The notes under the pieces were generated by a model. It was not told the origin of the DNA. It made no database searches and saw nothing but the letters and a program-made list of their open reading frames with translations. Below are positions 16,067 through 25,668 of a stretch of 64,000 nt of DNA, one piece after another. The translations under genes were made by a program, and so were the position numbers. The first letter of the stretch is position 1. The number at the start of each line of letters is the position of its first letter. This stretch comes from Sphingomonas citricola (GTDB lineage Bacteria > Pseudomonadota > Alphaproteobacteria > Sphingomonadales > Sphingomonadaceae): assembly GCF_019429535.1 (NCBI RefSeq), contig NZ_JAHXZM010000004.1:310001-374000 (forward strand), given 5' to 3'.

Positions 16067-17253
16067 TAGCCGCGCTCGATGCCCTGATCCGCCGGGGTGG
16101 CGTGCTTAGGCGAGGCGTGCTGCTCGACCAGCGCGCGCAAGGCAGCGGCGACGCCGCGCGTCTCCTCCTCGGTGCCGATCGTGATGCGCAATCCTTGCGC
16201 GAGGCCCTGTCCGGGCAGCCAGCGGACGATGAAGCCTGCGTCCATCAATCCCTTGTACGCGGTCTCCGCGGTCAGCTCGCCTTCGAACACGACGAGGACG
16301 AAGTTCGCTTGGCTGGGGATCGCGCGCAGGCCCGCGTTGCCGAGTCGTGCGACCTCCTGGTTGAACCACGCGCGCCACTCGGCATTGTGAGCCCGAGTCG
16401 ACTCGACGAACGCCTTGTCCTCGATCGCGGCGACAGCGGCGCGCTGCCCGCCGATCGTCACGTTGAAGGGCAGGCGGATGCGGTGCAGCGCCTGGATGAT
16501 GTCGGCGTGCGCGTAGCCCCAGCCGATCCGCTCCGACGCGAGCCCGTGAATCTTCGAGAAGGTGCGCGTGACGAGCACGTTCGACGCGGTGCGCGCGAGG
16601 TCGAGCCCGCCGTCGTCGTCGGCGGCGTCCAGATACTCGGCATAGGCCTGATCGAGCACGAGCAGGACGTGGCCCGGCAGTGCGGCGTGGAGGCGCGCGA
16701 TCTCGCCCCTGGGCGCGAACGTGCCGGTCGGGTTGTTGGGGTTGGCGATATAGACGACGCGGGTGCGGTCGGTGACGGCGGCGAGCACCGCATCGACGTC
16801 GGTCGCATAGTCGCGATCGGGCGCGATCACCGGGGTCGCGCCGACGCGCCGCGCCGCGATCTCGTACACCGCGAAGCCGTAGCGCACGAAGATCACTTCG
16901 TCGCCCGGCCCCGCGAACGCGCCCGCGGCGAGATGCAGGATCTCGTCCGACCCGTTGCCGTAGATGATGCGCGCAGGATCGAGGTCGAACGCCGCGGCGA
17001 TCGCCTCGCGCACCGGTGCGGCGCTCGCGTCGGGATAACGCTCGAGCGTGTCGGCGGCGGAGGCATAGGCCACGCGCGCGGCGGGCGAGGTGCCGAGCGG
17101 ATTCTCGTTCGACGAGAGTTTCGCGACCGTGCGCCCGTCGTCGGTGGTCGAGCGACCGGGGATATAGGGCGCGATGTCCATCACCCATTGCTTGGGCGCG
17201 GGAGCGGACGGCGCGATATGGGTCTGGCGAGCGGTGTTCGCGGTATCGGTCAT
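16066..17253 (-). CDS. hisC: Histidinol-phosphate aminotransferase
   Basis: 395-residue class I/II PLP-dependent aminotransferase. The PLP lysine is Lys234 in [16 protein letters not shown]; other cofactor contacts are [19 protein letters not shown] and the C-terminal Arg in GLRITIGT. The family also accepts aromatic 2-oxo acids, which fits coupling to the downstream prephenate dehydrogenase. ATG at 17253; about 20 residues precede the conserved [13 protein letters not shown]. It diverges from metX across 128 bp that carry no recognisable SAM riboswitch. Confidence 0.93.
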   Translation of the reverse strand: MTDTANTARQTHIAPSAPAPKQWVMDIAPYIPGRSTTDDGRTVAKLSSNENPLGTSPAARVAYASAADTLERYPDASAAPVREAIAAAFDLDPARIIYGNGSDEILHLAAGAFAGPGDEVIFVRYGFAVYEIAARRVGATPVIAPDRDYATDVDAVLAAVTDRTRVVYIANPNNPTGTFAPRGEIARLHAALPGHVLLVLDQAYAEYLDAADDDGGLDLARTASNVLVTRTFSKIHGLASERIGWGYAHADIIQALHRIRLPFNVTIGGQRAAVAAIEDKAFVESTRAHNAEWRAWFNQEVARLGNAGLRAIPSQANFVLVVFEGELTAETAYKGLMDAGFIVRWLPGQGLAQGLRITIGTEEETRGVAAALRALVEQHASPKHATPADQGIERG

Positions 17254-17381
17254 GGCGCGGAGGCTTAGAGCGCGGCGCGGGCGGGGGAAAGCATGTCGTG
17301 CGATTCGCCGGACATGGGCGGGGGCGGCGATGACGCAGATCGGTTGCGACCGCGCGGGTCGCGGCTTATCGCGTCGGCTCG

Positions 17382-18503
17382 ATGTCGCTCGCCTCTCCAT
17401 CCGACGATCAACGCTTCGGGCTGTCGCGCCGCGTGTCGCTGCCCGGACCGCTGCGGCTCGACGGCGGGGCGACGCTGTCGCCGGTCGAGATCGCGTACGA
17501 AACCTACGGAACGCTCGCGCGTGACGCCTCCAACGCGATCCTCGTCTGCCACGCGCTGACGGGCGACCACCACCTCGCCAGCCCGCATCCGCGCACCGGC
17601 AAGCCTGGCTGGTGGCAGCGGATGGTGGGGCCGGGCAAGCCGATCGACACCGACCGCTTCTTCGTCGTCTGCGCCAACGTGTTAGGCAGTTGCATGGGCT
17701 CGTCGGGACCCGCCTCGATCGATCCGGCGACCGGGCGCGCGTGGGGGATGGCGTTTCCCGTCATCACGATCCGCGACATGGTGCGCGCGCAAGGCTTGCT
17801 GCTCAATCATCTGGGGATCGACCGGCTCGCGGCGGTGGTCGGCGGATCGATGGGCGGGATGCAGGCGCTCAGCTGGGCGGCGACCTATCCGACACGCGTC
17901 GCGGCGGCGGTGGTGATCGCCTCGACCGCGCGCCACACCGCGCAGAACATCGCGTTCCACGAGGTCGGGCGGCAGGCGGTGATGGCCGATCCGAACTGGC
18001 GCGGCGGCGATTATCACGATGGCGAGCCGCCGACGCGCGGGCTCGCGGTGGCGCGGATGGCGGCGCACATCACCTATCTGTCGGAGGCTGGCCTCACCGA
18101 GAAATTCGGGCGACGGTTGCAGGAGCGGGCGGCGAAAAGCTTCGGCTTCGACGCCGATTTCCAGGTCGAGAGCTATTTGCGCTACCAGGGGCTGACCTTC
18201 ACCGACCGGTTCGACGCCAATTCCTACCTCTATATCACGCGCGCGATGGATTATTACGATCTGGCGGAGGAACATGGCGGGCGGCTGGCGAATGCGTTCG
18301 CGCCCGCGACGCGCTTCTGCCTCGTCAGCTTCGACACCGACTGGCTGTATCCGACCGCGGAGTCGCGTGCGATCGTCCAGGCGCTGAATGCCGCGGGTGC
18401 GCCGGTGAGCTTCGTCGAATTGTCGAGCCCCTACGGGCACGACGCGTTTCTGCTCGAATCGCCCGAACTCGACCGCATCGTCGCGGGGTTCCTGGGCGCG
18501 TGA
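17382..18503 (+). CDS. metX: Homoserine O-acetyltransferase (or O-succinyltransferase) MetX
   Basis: 373-residue alpha/beta hydrolase acyltransferase for methionine synthesis, acylating homoserine for sulfhydrylation. Nucleophile Ser156 in [11 protein letters not shown], acid in SFDTDWLYP, His in [10 protein letters not shown]; the oxyanion-hole segment is CHALTGDHH. Its length and lid region fit the MetXA family; specificity for acetyl- or succinyl-CoA cannot be judged safely by eye. It overlaps metW by 4 bp (GTGA), the classic metXW pair. Confidence 0.93.
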   Translation: MSLASPSDDQRFGLSRRVSLPGPLRLDGGATLSPVEIAYETYGTLARDASNAILVCHALTGDHHLASPHPRTGKPGWWQRMVGPGKPIDTDRFFVVCANVLGSCMGSSGPASIDPATGRAWGMAFPVITIRDMVRAQGLLLNHLGIDRLAAVVGGSMGGMQALSWAATYPTRVAAAVVIASTARHTAQNIAFHEVGRQAVMADPNWRGGDYHDGEPPTRGLAVARMAAHITYLSEAGLTEKFGRRLQERAAKSFGFDADFQVESYLRYQGLTFTDRFDANSYLYITRAMDYYDLAEEHGGRLANAFAPATRFCLVSFDTDWLYPTAESRAIVQALNAAGAPVSFVELSSPYGHDAFLLESPELDRIVAGFLGA

Positions 18504-19093
18504 CGCTTCGTCCCGACCTCGCGATCATTGCCGCCCACGTGGCGCGGGGCAGCCGCGCGCTCGATATCGGGTGCGGGACCGGTGACCTGATGGCGGCGCT
18601 GCGCGACCGGGCGGGGGTCGACGCGCGCGGGCTGGAGATCGACGCGGTCAAGGTCGCCGACGCGGTCGCGCGCGGGTTGAGCGTTATCCAGGGCGACGCC
18701 GACGTCGATCTGGCGGGCTACCCCGACGCGAGCTTCGACTATGCAATCCTCAGCCAGACGCTGCAGACCGCGCGCGCGCCGCACGTCGTGCTCGACCATC
18801 TGCTCAGGATCGGGCGGCGCGCATTCGTCAGCTTCCCCAATTTCGCGCACTGGCGGGTGCGGTTGTCGCTGCTGTGGGGTGGGCGGATGCCGGTGACGCG
18901 GTTGCTGCCCGAGCAATGGTACGACACCCCCAACATCCACCACGTCACAATCGACGATTTCCGCGCCTTTCTGCGCGCCCGCGGCATCGTCGTGGAGCGC
19001 GCCTGGTTCTTGTCGGGCGATCAGGAGATTGGCGGCGCAGCGGCCAATTTTATGGCCGAACACGCCGTATTTCTACTTGCCCGGAACCAATGA
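18500..19093 (+). CDS. metW: Methionine biosynthesis protein MetW
   Basis: 197-residue methyltransferase-like protein that accompanies MetX in proteobacteria and is needed for full homoserine acylation in several species. SAM-fold motif [12 protein letters not shown] at about 22-33, acidic GLEID, the conserved [14 protein letters not shown], and the family C-terminal block [23 protein letters not shown]...[18 protein letters not shown] start at 18500 within the metX stop. No methyltransferase activity is established for the family. Confidence 0.93.
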   Translation: MTLRPDLAIIAAHVARGSRALDIGCGTGDLMAALRDRAGVDARGLEIDAVKVADAVARGLSVIQGDADVDLAGYPDASFDYAILSQTLQTARAPHVVLDHLLRIGRRAFVSFPNFAHWRVRLSLLWGGRMPVTRLLPEQWYDTPNIHHVTIDDFRAFLRARGIVVERAWFLSGDQEIGGAAANFMAEHAVFLLARNQ

Positions 19094-19139
19094 GATTGCT
19101 CAAGGTTAGCTGAGACTGATAGCAATCTTTCCGAGATCC

Positions 19140-19538
19140 ATGCCCAAAACCGCGCTCATCGTTGAAGACGAGATCTTCGTCGCCCTCGACCTGGAGCGTA
19201 TCCTGGTCGATGCGGGCTATACGGTGGGTGCGATCGCGGCCGACAGCGCGCAGGCGCTCGCCGCTGCACCGGCATGTTCGTTCGCCTTCGTCGACGTCAA
19301 TCTGCGCGACGGGCCGACGGGGCCGATCGTCGCGGAGCGCATTTCACGCGATTATGGGGTGAAGGTGGTGTTCGTCACCGCCAATCCGGGACAGATCGGC
19401 GCGGTGCCCGACGCCCTCGGCTATGTGCGCAAGCCGTTCAGTGATCAGGCGATCCTGGCGGCGGCCGCGATCGCCGCAGCCGGTAACGACGCCTCGGTTG
19501 CCGACGCCGATTTCGTCAGGCTCGATCAGCGCGACTGA
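19140..19538 (+). CDS. Single-domain response regulator
   Basis: 132-residue stand-alone receiver. Acidic pocket E9-D10, phosphoacceptor Asp52 in FVDVNLRDG, Thr80 in VFVTAN and Lys98 in YVRKPFS. There is no output domain, so it acts by protein contact or as a phosphate sink. It converges on and overlaps by 23 bp the HWE histidine kinase gene, its likely cognate partner. Lone receivers next to HWE/HisKA_2 kinases feed phosphate into general-stress (PhyR-type) networks in sphingomonads, but PhyR itself is absent here. Confidence 0.87.
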   Translation: MPKTALIVEDEIFVALDLERILVDAGYTVGAIAADSAQALAAAPACSFAFVDVNLRDGPTGPIVAERISRDYGVKVVFVTANPGQIGAVPDALGYVRKPFSDQAILAAAAIAAAGNDASVADADFVRLDQRD

Positions 19539-21105
19539 ACGCCGAACGTCGCGCGTGTAGCGTGACCGTCAGCCCATCGAGCCGCCAGTCGCGCTCGATC
19601 GTGCCGCCGAGCTGACGCACCGCCGACATTTCGATCAACTGCGTGCCGAAGCCGACATGCTCGCTCGCGCCCGCCAGCACCGGGCCGCCGCGTTCGCGCC
19701 ACACCATCGTCACGTCGTCGTCGGTCGCCGAGATGTCGAGCGATACCGTTCCGGCGGCGAGCGACAGCGCGCCATATTTGGTCGCGTTGGTGGCCAATTC
19801 GTGGAACAGCAACGCGAGCGGGGTCGCGGCGCGATCGTCGACGACCAGATCGGCGCCGGTCACGGTGATCCGCGCGCGGTCGCCGACCTGCGACTGATAC
19901 GGCGCGAACAATTGGTCGAGCAGTCCGTGGAGGCTGTCCTGTGCCGCGGTCGGGCGCGATTGCGGGCTGTGCGGGCGAACGAAGTCGTGTGCGCGGCCGA
20001 GCGCGGTGATCCGCTGGCGCAGGTCGGTCGCGACCGGTGCGAAGCCGGGGTGGCTGCGCGCGGCAAACTGGATCAGCCCGGCGATGACCGAGAAGATGTT
20101 CTTGATCCGGTGCGACAATTCCTGGCTGATGATCTCGCGCTGCTCGAGCGCGAGCTTCTGCTCGTGGATGTCGGTACAGGTGCCGAACCAGCGCGTGATC
20201 TGACCGTTCGCGTCACGGATCGGCAGCGCGCGGCCGAGCACCCAGCGGTAGCTGCCATCGACGTGACGCAGGCGGTATTCGATCTGATACGGCTCACCCG
20301 TCGTCAGCGAATGGCGCCAGATCTCCCAGGCGCGATCCTGGTCGTCGGGGTGGAACATGCCGTTCCATTCCGCGCCGTCGGTCGATCCCTCGGGCATGCC
20401 GGTGAACTCGTACCAGCGTGCATTATAATAATCATGATAACCGTCGGGCAGCGTCGACCAGACCATCTGTGGCATCGTGTCGGCGAGCGTACGGAAGCGC
20501 GTATCGCTGTCGAGCGCAGCGCGGCGCGCATCGTTCTCCGCCGCGCGCCATGCCGCGCCGTCGCGCGAGTCGCGCAGCCGCGCGAGCACGTTGGCGGCGA
20601 GCACGACCAGCCCCTCGTGCTGGAGCGGGGTCAGTCCGCCGGGTCGCGCCACGCGATCGAGCACGCACAGCGCGCCGAGCGGGATGCCGTCGTCGCTGAC
20701 GAGCGGCGCACCGGCGTAGAAGCGCGCGCCCGGATCGGAGAGGAGCGGATTGCGCGCGAACCGCGGGTCGAGCGTCAGGTCGGGGACGACCATCACGCCG
20801 TCGTTCCACATCGCGTGCGCGCAGAACGACTGGCTGCGCGGCGTCTCGGTCAGGTCGGTTCCCGTCGCCGACAGGAAGGACTGGCGCGTTTCCTCGACCA
20901 GACTGACGAGCGCGATCGGCGCGTCGCACAGTCGCGCGGCAAAATCGGTGATCTGCTTCAGCGCGGGCGAGTTGCGCAGCAGGTCGAGTTCGTATGCCTC
21001 GAGCGCCGCAGTCCGCTGCGCCTCATCGACGTGCCAGCCCGACGCCACGGGCAGCCGCGGCGGTTCGGGCGTCGTGCGCCCGTCGATTGCGCCGGTGTCG
21101 CTCAC
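19516..21105 (-). CDS. GAF-PAS HWE-family histidine kinase
   Basis: 529-residue soluble sensor kinase. N-terminal GAF domain (about 48-178), one PAS domain with PAC tail (about 201-316, ending ITRWFGTCTDIHEQK), then an HWE kinase core: phosphoacceptor His332 in SQELSHRIKNIFSV, N-box H435-ELATNATKYGALS and the diagnostic W469-x-E471 in MVWRERGGP. No membrane segment. GTG start at 21105 abuts the ssb stop codon (TAA-GTG), so it may be co-transcribed with ssb. The bound ligand is unknown; HWE kinases include light/redox and stress sensors. Confidence 0.9.
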   Translation of the reverse strand: MSDTGAIDGRTTPEPPRLPVASGWHVDEAQRTAALEAYELDLLRNSPALKQITDFAARLCDAPIALVSLVEETRQSFLSATGTDLTETPRSQSFCAHAMWNDGVMVVPDLTLDPRFARNPLLSDPGARFYAGAPLVSDDGIPLGALCVLDRVARPGGLTPLQHEGLVVLAANVLARLRDSRDGAAWRAAENDARRAALDSDTRFRTLADTMPQMVWSTLPDGYHDYYNARWYEFTGMPEGSTDGAEWNGMFHPDDQDRAWEIWRHSLTTGEPYQIEYRLRHVDGSYRWVLGRALPIRDANGQITRWFGTCTDIHEQKLALEQREIISQELSHRIKNIFSVIAGLIQFAARSHPGFAPVATDLRQRITALGRAHDFVRPHSPQSRPTAAQDSLHGLLDQLFAPYQSQVGDRARITVTGADLVVDDRAATPLALLFHELATNATKYGALSLAAGTVSLDISATDDDVTMVWRERGGPVLAGASEHVGFGTQLIEMSAVRQLGGTIERDWRLDGLTVTLHARRSAFSRADRA

Positions 21106-21663
21106 TTAGAACGGCACGTCGTCGTCGAGGTCGTCCGCGTAGCCGCCGCCGAAATTGCCCGAACCACCCGAGCTGCCGCCGCCCGACGATCCGCCACGGC
21201 TGCCGCCGCCGAAGCCGCCACCGCCGCGCGATCCGCCGCGGCTGCCGCCGCCGAAGTCGTCACCGCCGCCGAAATCGTCACGACCGCCGCCACCGCCGCC
21301 GCTGTTGCCGCCCGGTCCGTCGAGCATGGTCATGACCGCGCCCGGGCCCTGGAGCACGATCTCGGTCGAGTAGCGGTCCTGACCCTGCTGGTCCTGCCAT
21401 TTGCGCGTCTGGAGCTGGCCCTCGATATAGACCTTCGATCCCTTGCGCAGATACCGCTCGGCGACGCCCGCGAGGCCTTCGGAGAAGATCGCGACCGAGT
21501 GCCACTCGGTGCGTTCCTTCTTCTCGCCCGAGTTGCGGTCCTTCCACGATTCGGACGTGGCGATGCGCAGGTTCACCACCTTGCCGCCGTTCTGGAACGA
21601 GCGCGATTCGGGGTCGCGCCCGAGATTGCCGACGATGATGACCTTGTTGACGCTGCCTGCCAT
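21106..21663 (-). CDS. ssb: Single-stranded DNA-binding protein
   Basis: 185-residue SSB. The OB fold covers about 1-112 ([56 protein letters not shown]). It is followed by a very Gly/Ser/Arg-rich linker of about 60 residues and the acidic tip DDDVPF, which binds partner proteins. It protects ssDNA in replication and repair. Although ssb is often SOS-induced, I find no GTTC-N7-GTTC box in the 10 bp between it and feoB. Confidence 0.96.
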   Translation of the reverse strand: MAGSVNKVIIVGNLGRDPESRSFQNGGKVVNLRIATSESWKDRNSGEKKERTEWHSVAIFSEGLAGVAERYLRKGSKVYIEGQLQTRKWQDQQGQDRYSTEIVLQGPGAVMTMLDGPGGNSGGGGGGRDDFGGGDDFGGGSRGGSRGGGGFGGGSRGGSSGGGSSGGSGNFGGGYADDLDDDVPF

Positions 21664-21673
21664 TCCTGCCTCT

Positions 21674-23527
21674 TCAAAGGCCGACGGCGACCGCCAGCCA
21701 GTAGGTTAATCCGGCCATGATGTAGGCCGCGGCGAACAGATAGCCAATCATGAACAGCGGCCATTTCCACCCGTTCGTCTCGCGCCGCGTCACCGCGATG
21801 GTCGAGATGCACTGCGGCGCGAACACGAACCACATCAGGAACGCGAGCGCGGTGGGGAGGGTCCAGCGGTGGCGCAGATTGTCGACGATCGTCCGCTCGC
21901 CCTTCGCGTCCTCGGGATCGTCGACCGCGTAAACGGTGCCGATCGCCGCCACCGCGACCTCGCGCGCCGCCATTGCGGGGATCAGCGCCAGCGCAATGTC
22001 GCGGTTGAACCCGATCGGGCGCACCGCGACCTCGATCCCGTTGGCGATCCGCCCTGCGACCGAATAATTGACCTGGCTCTGCCCCTCGGGCGCCTTGGGG
22101 AAGGACAACAGCGCCCACAGGATCACCGTGGTGAGCGCGATGGTGGTCCCTGCGCGTTTCAGGAAGATATAGGCGCGCTGCCACAGCCCGATCGCGACGT
22201 CGCGGAAACGCGGCATCTGATATTTGGGCATCTCCATCATGAAGCCCGACGAGGCGCCCTGCGTGACCGTGCGGCGCAGCACCAGCGCGGCGATGAACGC
22301 GCCCAGGATGCCGAGCAGGTAGAGGACCAGCAGCACCAGTCCCTGCAATCCCACGAACCCCGCGACACGCGTGTTGGGAATGAATGCGCCGATGATGATC
22401 GTGTAGACCGGCAGCCGCGCCGAACAGGTCATCAGCGGCGCGATCAGGATGGTGGTCAGCCGGTCCTTTTCATCGTTGATCGTGCGCGTCGCCATGATTC
22501 CGGGCACCGCGCACGCGAACGACGACAGCAGCGGAATGAAGGCGCGCCCCGACAGGCCGACGCGGCTCATCATCCGGTCCATCAGGAAGGCGGCGCGCAC
22601 CATATATCCCGACGCCTCGAGCACGAGGATGAAGGCGAACAGGATCAGGATCTGCGGCAGGAACACGACCACCGCGCCGACGCCCGCGATCACGCCGTCG
22701 GTGAGGAGCGAGCGCAGGAAACCGTCGGGCATCACGCTCTTGATCGCCGAGTCGAGCGCGGTGAACCCGCCCTCGATCACCGCGATCGGCGCTTCCGACC
22801 AGGTGAACACCGCCTGGAACATCACGAACAGCAGGGAGACGAGCAGGACGGGGCCGACGACCGGGTGGAGCGCGACCGCGTCGAGCGCGTGGTTCCAGCG
22901 CCTCGTCGGTGTCTCGCTGACGGTCGCGGCATCGGCGATCTGGCGGGCGCGGCGTTGCAGCACGCCGATTTCTTCAGGGACGGCGTCGACCGCGTCGCGT
23001 GTCGGCACACGCTGGCCGAGCAAAATGCCGAGTTGCGCCTTGAGCACATCGATCCCGCGGCGGCGCACCGCGACGGTCGGCACGACGGGCACGCCCAGTT
23101 CGCGCGCGAGCACGTCCGGGTCGAGCGTCAGCCCGTCGCGCTCGGCCAGATCGACCATGTTGAGCGCGACGACGACGGGCAGCTTCAACGCGATCAGCTG
23201 AAGCGCGAAGCGGAGGTGATTGTCGAGGTTGGAGGCATCGACGACGACGATCATCGCGTCGGGCCGCCGCTCGAACCCGCCGCGCCCCGTCACCACGTCG
23301 ACCGTCACGCGCTCGTCGGCGGAGACGGGGTCGAGGCTGTACGTGCCGGGCAGGTCGACCAGCTCGACCGGGCGTCCGTCGTCGAGCGAGAGGCGGCCCG
23401 AATGGCGCTCGACCGTGACTCCGGGATAATTGCCGACCTTCTGCCGCGCGCCGGTCAGCGCGTTGAACAGCGCGCTCTTGCCGGCATTGGGATTGCCGAC
23501 CATCGCGACCAGCGGCGACGCATGCAT
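21674..23527 (-). CDS. feoB: Ferrous iron transport protein B
   Basis: 617-residue inner-membrane Fe(II) transporter. N-terminal G domain: G1 GNPNAGKS at 11-18, G3 D58-LPG61, G4 N123-MVD126. A spacer helical domain follows, then about eight membrane helices with two Gate segments, including the conserved Cys in [16 protein letters not shown] and in [11 protein letters not shown]. It is shorter than E. coli FeoB (773 aa), mostly through shorter termini. The gene lies 30 bp behind feoA; no feoC is visible. A Fur-like palindrome lies before feoA. Confidence 0.95.
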   Translation of the reverse strand: MHASPLVAMVGNPNAGKSALFNALTGARQKVGNYPGVTVERHSGRLSLDDGRPVELVDLPGTYSLDPVSADERVTVDVVTGRGGFERRPDAMIVVVDASNLDNHLRFALQLIALKLPVVVALNMVDLAERDGLTLDPDVLARELGVPVVPTVAVRRRGIDVLKAQLGILLGQRVPTRDAVDAVPEEIGVLQRRARQIADAATVSETPTRRWNHALDAVALHPVVGPVLLVSLLFVMFQAVFTWSEAPIAVIEGGFTALDSAIKSVMPDGFLRSLLTDGVIAGVGAVVVFLPQILILFAFILVLEASGYMVRAAFLMDRMMSRVGLSGRAFIPLLSSFACAVPGIMATRTINDEKDRLTTILIAPLMTCSARLPVYTIIIGAFIPNTRVAGFVGLQGLVLLVLYLLGILGAFIAALVLRRTVTQGASSGFMMEMPKYQMPRFRDVAIGLWQRAYIFLKRAGTTIALTTVILWALLSFPKAPEGQSQVNYSVAGRIANGIEVAVRPIGFNRDIALALIPAMAAREVAVAAIGTVYAVDDPEDAKGERTIVDNLRHRWTLPTALAFLMWFVFAPQCISTIAVTRRETNGWKWPLFMIGYLFAAAYIMAGLTYWLAVAVGL

Positions 23528-23557
23528 GTCAGCCGGCGTTTCTCGAAACGCGCGCGG

Positions 23558-23821
23558 TCACTCGGCGGGCAGCGGATCGAGCGAGACGCGCACCGCACCC
23601 GCGACCGCGCGGCGCAGCGCCACCGTCATCCGCCCGATCCGGCAGGCGATCGGCCCGCCGCCGAAACGCGCGCGGTGGAGCACCTCGATCGACACGCCGG
23701 CATCGAACCCCAGCTCGCGCAATCGCCGTGCCTCGGGCGTCGCGAGCCGCGTCCACTCGATCGAATCGACGGTCGCGGCCTGGTGGCGCGGGAGGGTTTC
23801 GAGGTTGAGGTTCGCGGTCAC
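23558..23821 (-). CDS. feoA: Ferrous iron transport protein A
   Basis: 87-residue cytoplasmic SH3-like protein that supports FeoB. Family marks are RRLRELGFDAGVSIEVLHRARFGGGPIACRIGRMTVALRR. First gene of feoAB, with an AT-rich palindrome 24 bp upstream of its start that fits iron regulation. Confidence 0.92.
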   Translation of the reverse strand: MTANLNLETLPRHQAATVDSIEWTRLATPEARRLRELGFDAGVSIEVLHRARFGGGPIACRIGRMTVALRRAVAGAVRVSLDPLPAE

Positions 23822-23844
23822 ACTCAGGTTATAAGCGGTCTGCG

Positions 23845-23857
23845 ATTGATTATCAAT
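23845..23857. promoter_or_regulatory. Fur-like iron operator before feoAB
   Basis: ATTGAT-T-ATCAAT is a perfect 6-1-6 palindrome, the core arrangement of Fur boxes, in an AT-rich island that stands out from the high-GC surroundings. It sits between the COQ9 stop and the feoA start. Confidence 0.55.
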
Positions 23858-23872
23858 AACTCGCGTCGCGGA

Positions 23873-24574
23873 TCATGCGACCGGATAGCGCAGCCGTCCG
23901 ACGAAGCGCGACAGGCTGGGGCGATAGCGCGTCCGCGCGGTCGCATTGGCCTTCGCTTTCTCGATCGCCATGATGTTGTCGATCCGCCGCGCGAGGAACG
24001 CGCGCGTCTCGGCGTGGCCCTCGCTGTCGTCGTCGAGGAAGACGGTGATCGTCGCGCCGTAGGTGGCGAGCAGCATCGCGCGCTTGGTGTAGTGATTATA
24101 GTCGGTCGCGGTGTCGCCGGCGAGCCGCCACATCCGGTCGGCGCTGCGCCAGCCGAGCCGCGCGGCGCGCAGCGCGTTGGTGGGAAGCGCCAGGATCGCG
24201 ATCGCGCGGCGCAGCGACTCGCGGTCGGGCGACAGGATCTCCAGCCGGGTCTCGATCAGCGCGGTGATCCGCTGGCGAATCTTCATGCCCGCGAGTCGCT
24301 CGGCGGGGAGGCGCGCCGCCATCTCGGCGTCGACGTGATCGAACCAGGCGTCGATCATCGCGGGGGCGCCGCCCTCGAACGCCAGTCTGGCGACGTCGCG
24401 GTCGATGCCCGCGCCTTCCGCGGCATAGTCGCGCGCCTCGTCGCCCCAGCCGTCGAACGCGGCGTTGCTCGCGATCGCGGGGGCGAGTTGCCGGCGGATC
24501 TCGTCGAGCGTCAGGTCGGTGGGGTCGTGCGCCGTCGCCGTGCTGCCGGTCGTGTTCGCGATCGTGTCCGTCAT
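23873..24574 (-). CDS. COQ9 family ubiquinone biosynthesis protein
   Basis: 233-residue protein of the COQ9 family, lipid-binding proteins with a TetR-like fold that help the COQ7 hydroxylation step of ubiquinone synthesis. Visible markers are LTLDEIRRQLAPAIASNAAFDGW at the start, then LAGMKIRQRITALIETRLE and SADRMWRLAGDTATDYNHYTKRAMLLATYGATITVFLDD, a very conserved COQ9 signature. Presence of COQ9 supports an alphaproteobacterium. The ATG overlaps the stop of the upstream transporter (ATGA), so both are in one unit. Confidence 0.92.
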   Translation of the reverse strand: MTDTIANTTGSTATAHDPTDLTLDEIRRQLAPAIASNAAFDGWGDEARDYAAEGAGIDRDVARLAFEGGAPAMIDAWFDHVDAEMAARLPAERLAGMKIRQRITALIETRLEILSPDRESLRRAIAILALPTNALRAARLGWRSADRMWRLAGDTATDYNHYTKRAMLLATYGATITVFLDDDSEGHAETRAFLARRIDNIMAIEKAKANATARTRYRPSLSRFVGRLRYPVA

Positions 24575-25605
24575 ACCCGCACCTCGTCTGCCGCTCGCGG
24601 CCCGGCCGCGGTCTTTACCACTTGGGGACTGCGACGCACCAGCACCAGCGCCACCGCGACCATCGCGGCACCGAACAGGTCAGGCACCCCGAGCGCTTCG
24701 CCATAGACGACCCAGCCGATCGTCGCCGCGACCACCGGCTGGAGCAGCAGCGCGAGCCCGATGACGATCGGGCTGAGCTTCCCGAGCGCGTATATCATGC
24801 AGCCCTGCCCCACCACCTGGCTGACGAGCGCGAGCCCGATCAGCGGCCACCAGTCGCCCGGCACCACGCGCTCCCCCATCGCGAGCGCGATGACGAGCAG
24901 CGGCACGAGTGCTGCGAGCGAGGAGAGCGCGAGCGCGGGCCACGGCGCCATCGTGCGGCGCACCCCCGACATCAGCACGAAATAAACCGCGTAGAGCACG
25001 CCCGCGAGCACGCACAGCAGGTCGCCCACCAGGTGACGCGGATCGAGCTGGTACGACCGCCCCATCAGCAATCCCGCGCCGAGCGCGGCGAGCAGCAGCG
25101 CCAATCCTTGCGTCCGCGTCGGCCAGTTGCGCGCGACGACGAAGCCGTAGATCGGAAAGATGAAGGTCGCCGAATTGCCGAACAGCGTCGCGTTGGCGAG
25201 CGTCGTCTGGAGGATGCCGACGTGCCAGCTTCCCAGATCGAACGCGAAGGCGACGCCGGCGAGCGCGAGAAGCAGCCACATCCGGCCCGACAGCCGAAAC
25301 GCCGCGACGCGCGTCCCGCTCGCCAGTGCCAGCAATGCGATCAACGGCAGCGCGAGCGCCATGCGCCAGAATGCGGCGGCGACCGGGCCGGTATCGGCGA
25401 GGCGGACGAACCACGGCCCGAACGCGAGCGCGACGTTCGCCACGACGACCGCGAGCAGCGGCAGCAGCGACGACGCCTCGCCGACGCTCGCGCCCGGCGC
25501 GGTAACCGGCGCAACCGTCGCGTCCGCGATGCCGCCGGGAACCTCGTTCCGGGCAAGCGCGCTTGGCGGCGGCGAAGCATTTCTTGGGTGCGCGCTGTGG
25601 TGCAT
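24571..25605 (-). CDS. DMT/EamA-family transporter
   Basis: 344-residue polytopic membrane protein with about ten helices from residue 46 on and two EamA repeats (first with FGPWFVRLADTGPVAAAFWRMALALPLIALL, second with LSSLAALVPLLVIAL ... LLLQPVVAATIGWVVYGEAL). Members export metabolites or amino acids; the substrate is unknown. The N-terminal 45 residues are Pro/Ala-rich and not conserved-looking, so the true start may be further in. Co-transcribed with the COQ9 gene. Confidence 0.87.
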   Translation of the reverse strand: MHHSAHPRNASPPPSALARNEVPGGIADATVAPVTAPGASVGEASSLLPLLAVVVANVALAFGPWFVRLADTGPVAAAFWRMALALPLIALLALASGTRVAAFRLSGRMWLLLALAGVAFAFDLGSWHVGILQTTLANATLFGNSATFIFPIYGFVVARNWPTRTQGLALLLAALGAGLLMGRSYQLDPRHLVGDLLCVLAGVLYAVYFVLMSGVRRTMAPWPALALSSLAALVPLLVIALAMGERVVPGDWWPLIGLALVSQVVGQGCMIYALGKLSPIVIGLALLLQPVVAATIGWVVYGEALGVPDLFGAAMVAVALVLVRRSPQVVKTAAGPRAADEVRV

Positions 25606-25668
25606 GGCGCCCCTTAGCGCCCTATGTGTGCGGCGTCAGGTAGCTGAATGAAACGGAAAGGCCATCGA

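Noticed and set aside
17254..17381. A SAM riboswitch before metX
   Set aside because: No recognisable SAM-I, SAM-II or SAM/SAH core is present in the 128 bp; only a small GC hairpin.
21869..24706. A 945-codon plus-strand open frame opposite feoB, feoA and COQ9
   Set aside because: It is an antisense shadow of genes with clear motifs; long open antisense frames are common in high-GC DNA and the product is Arg/Asp/His-rich without domains.
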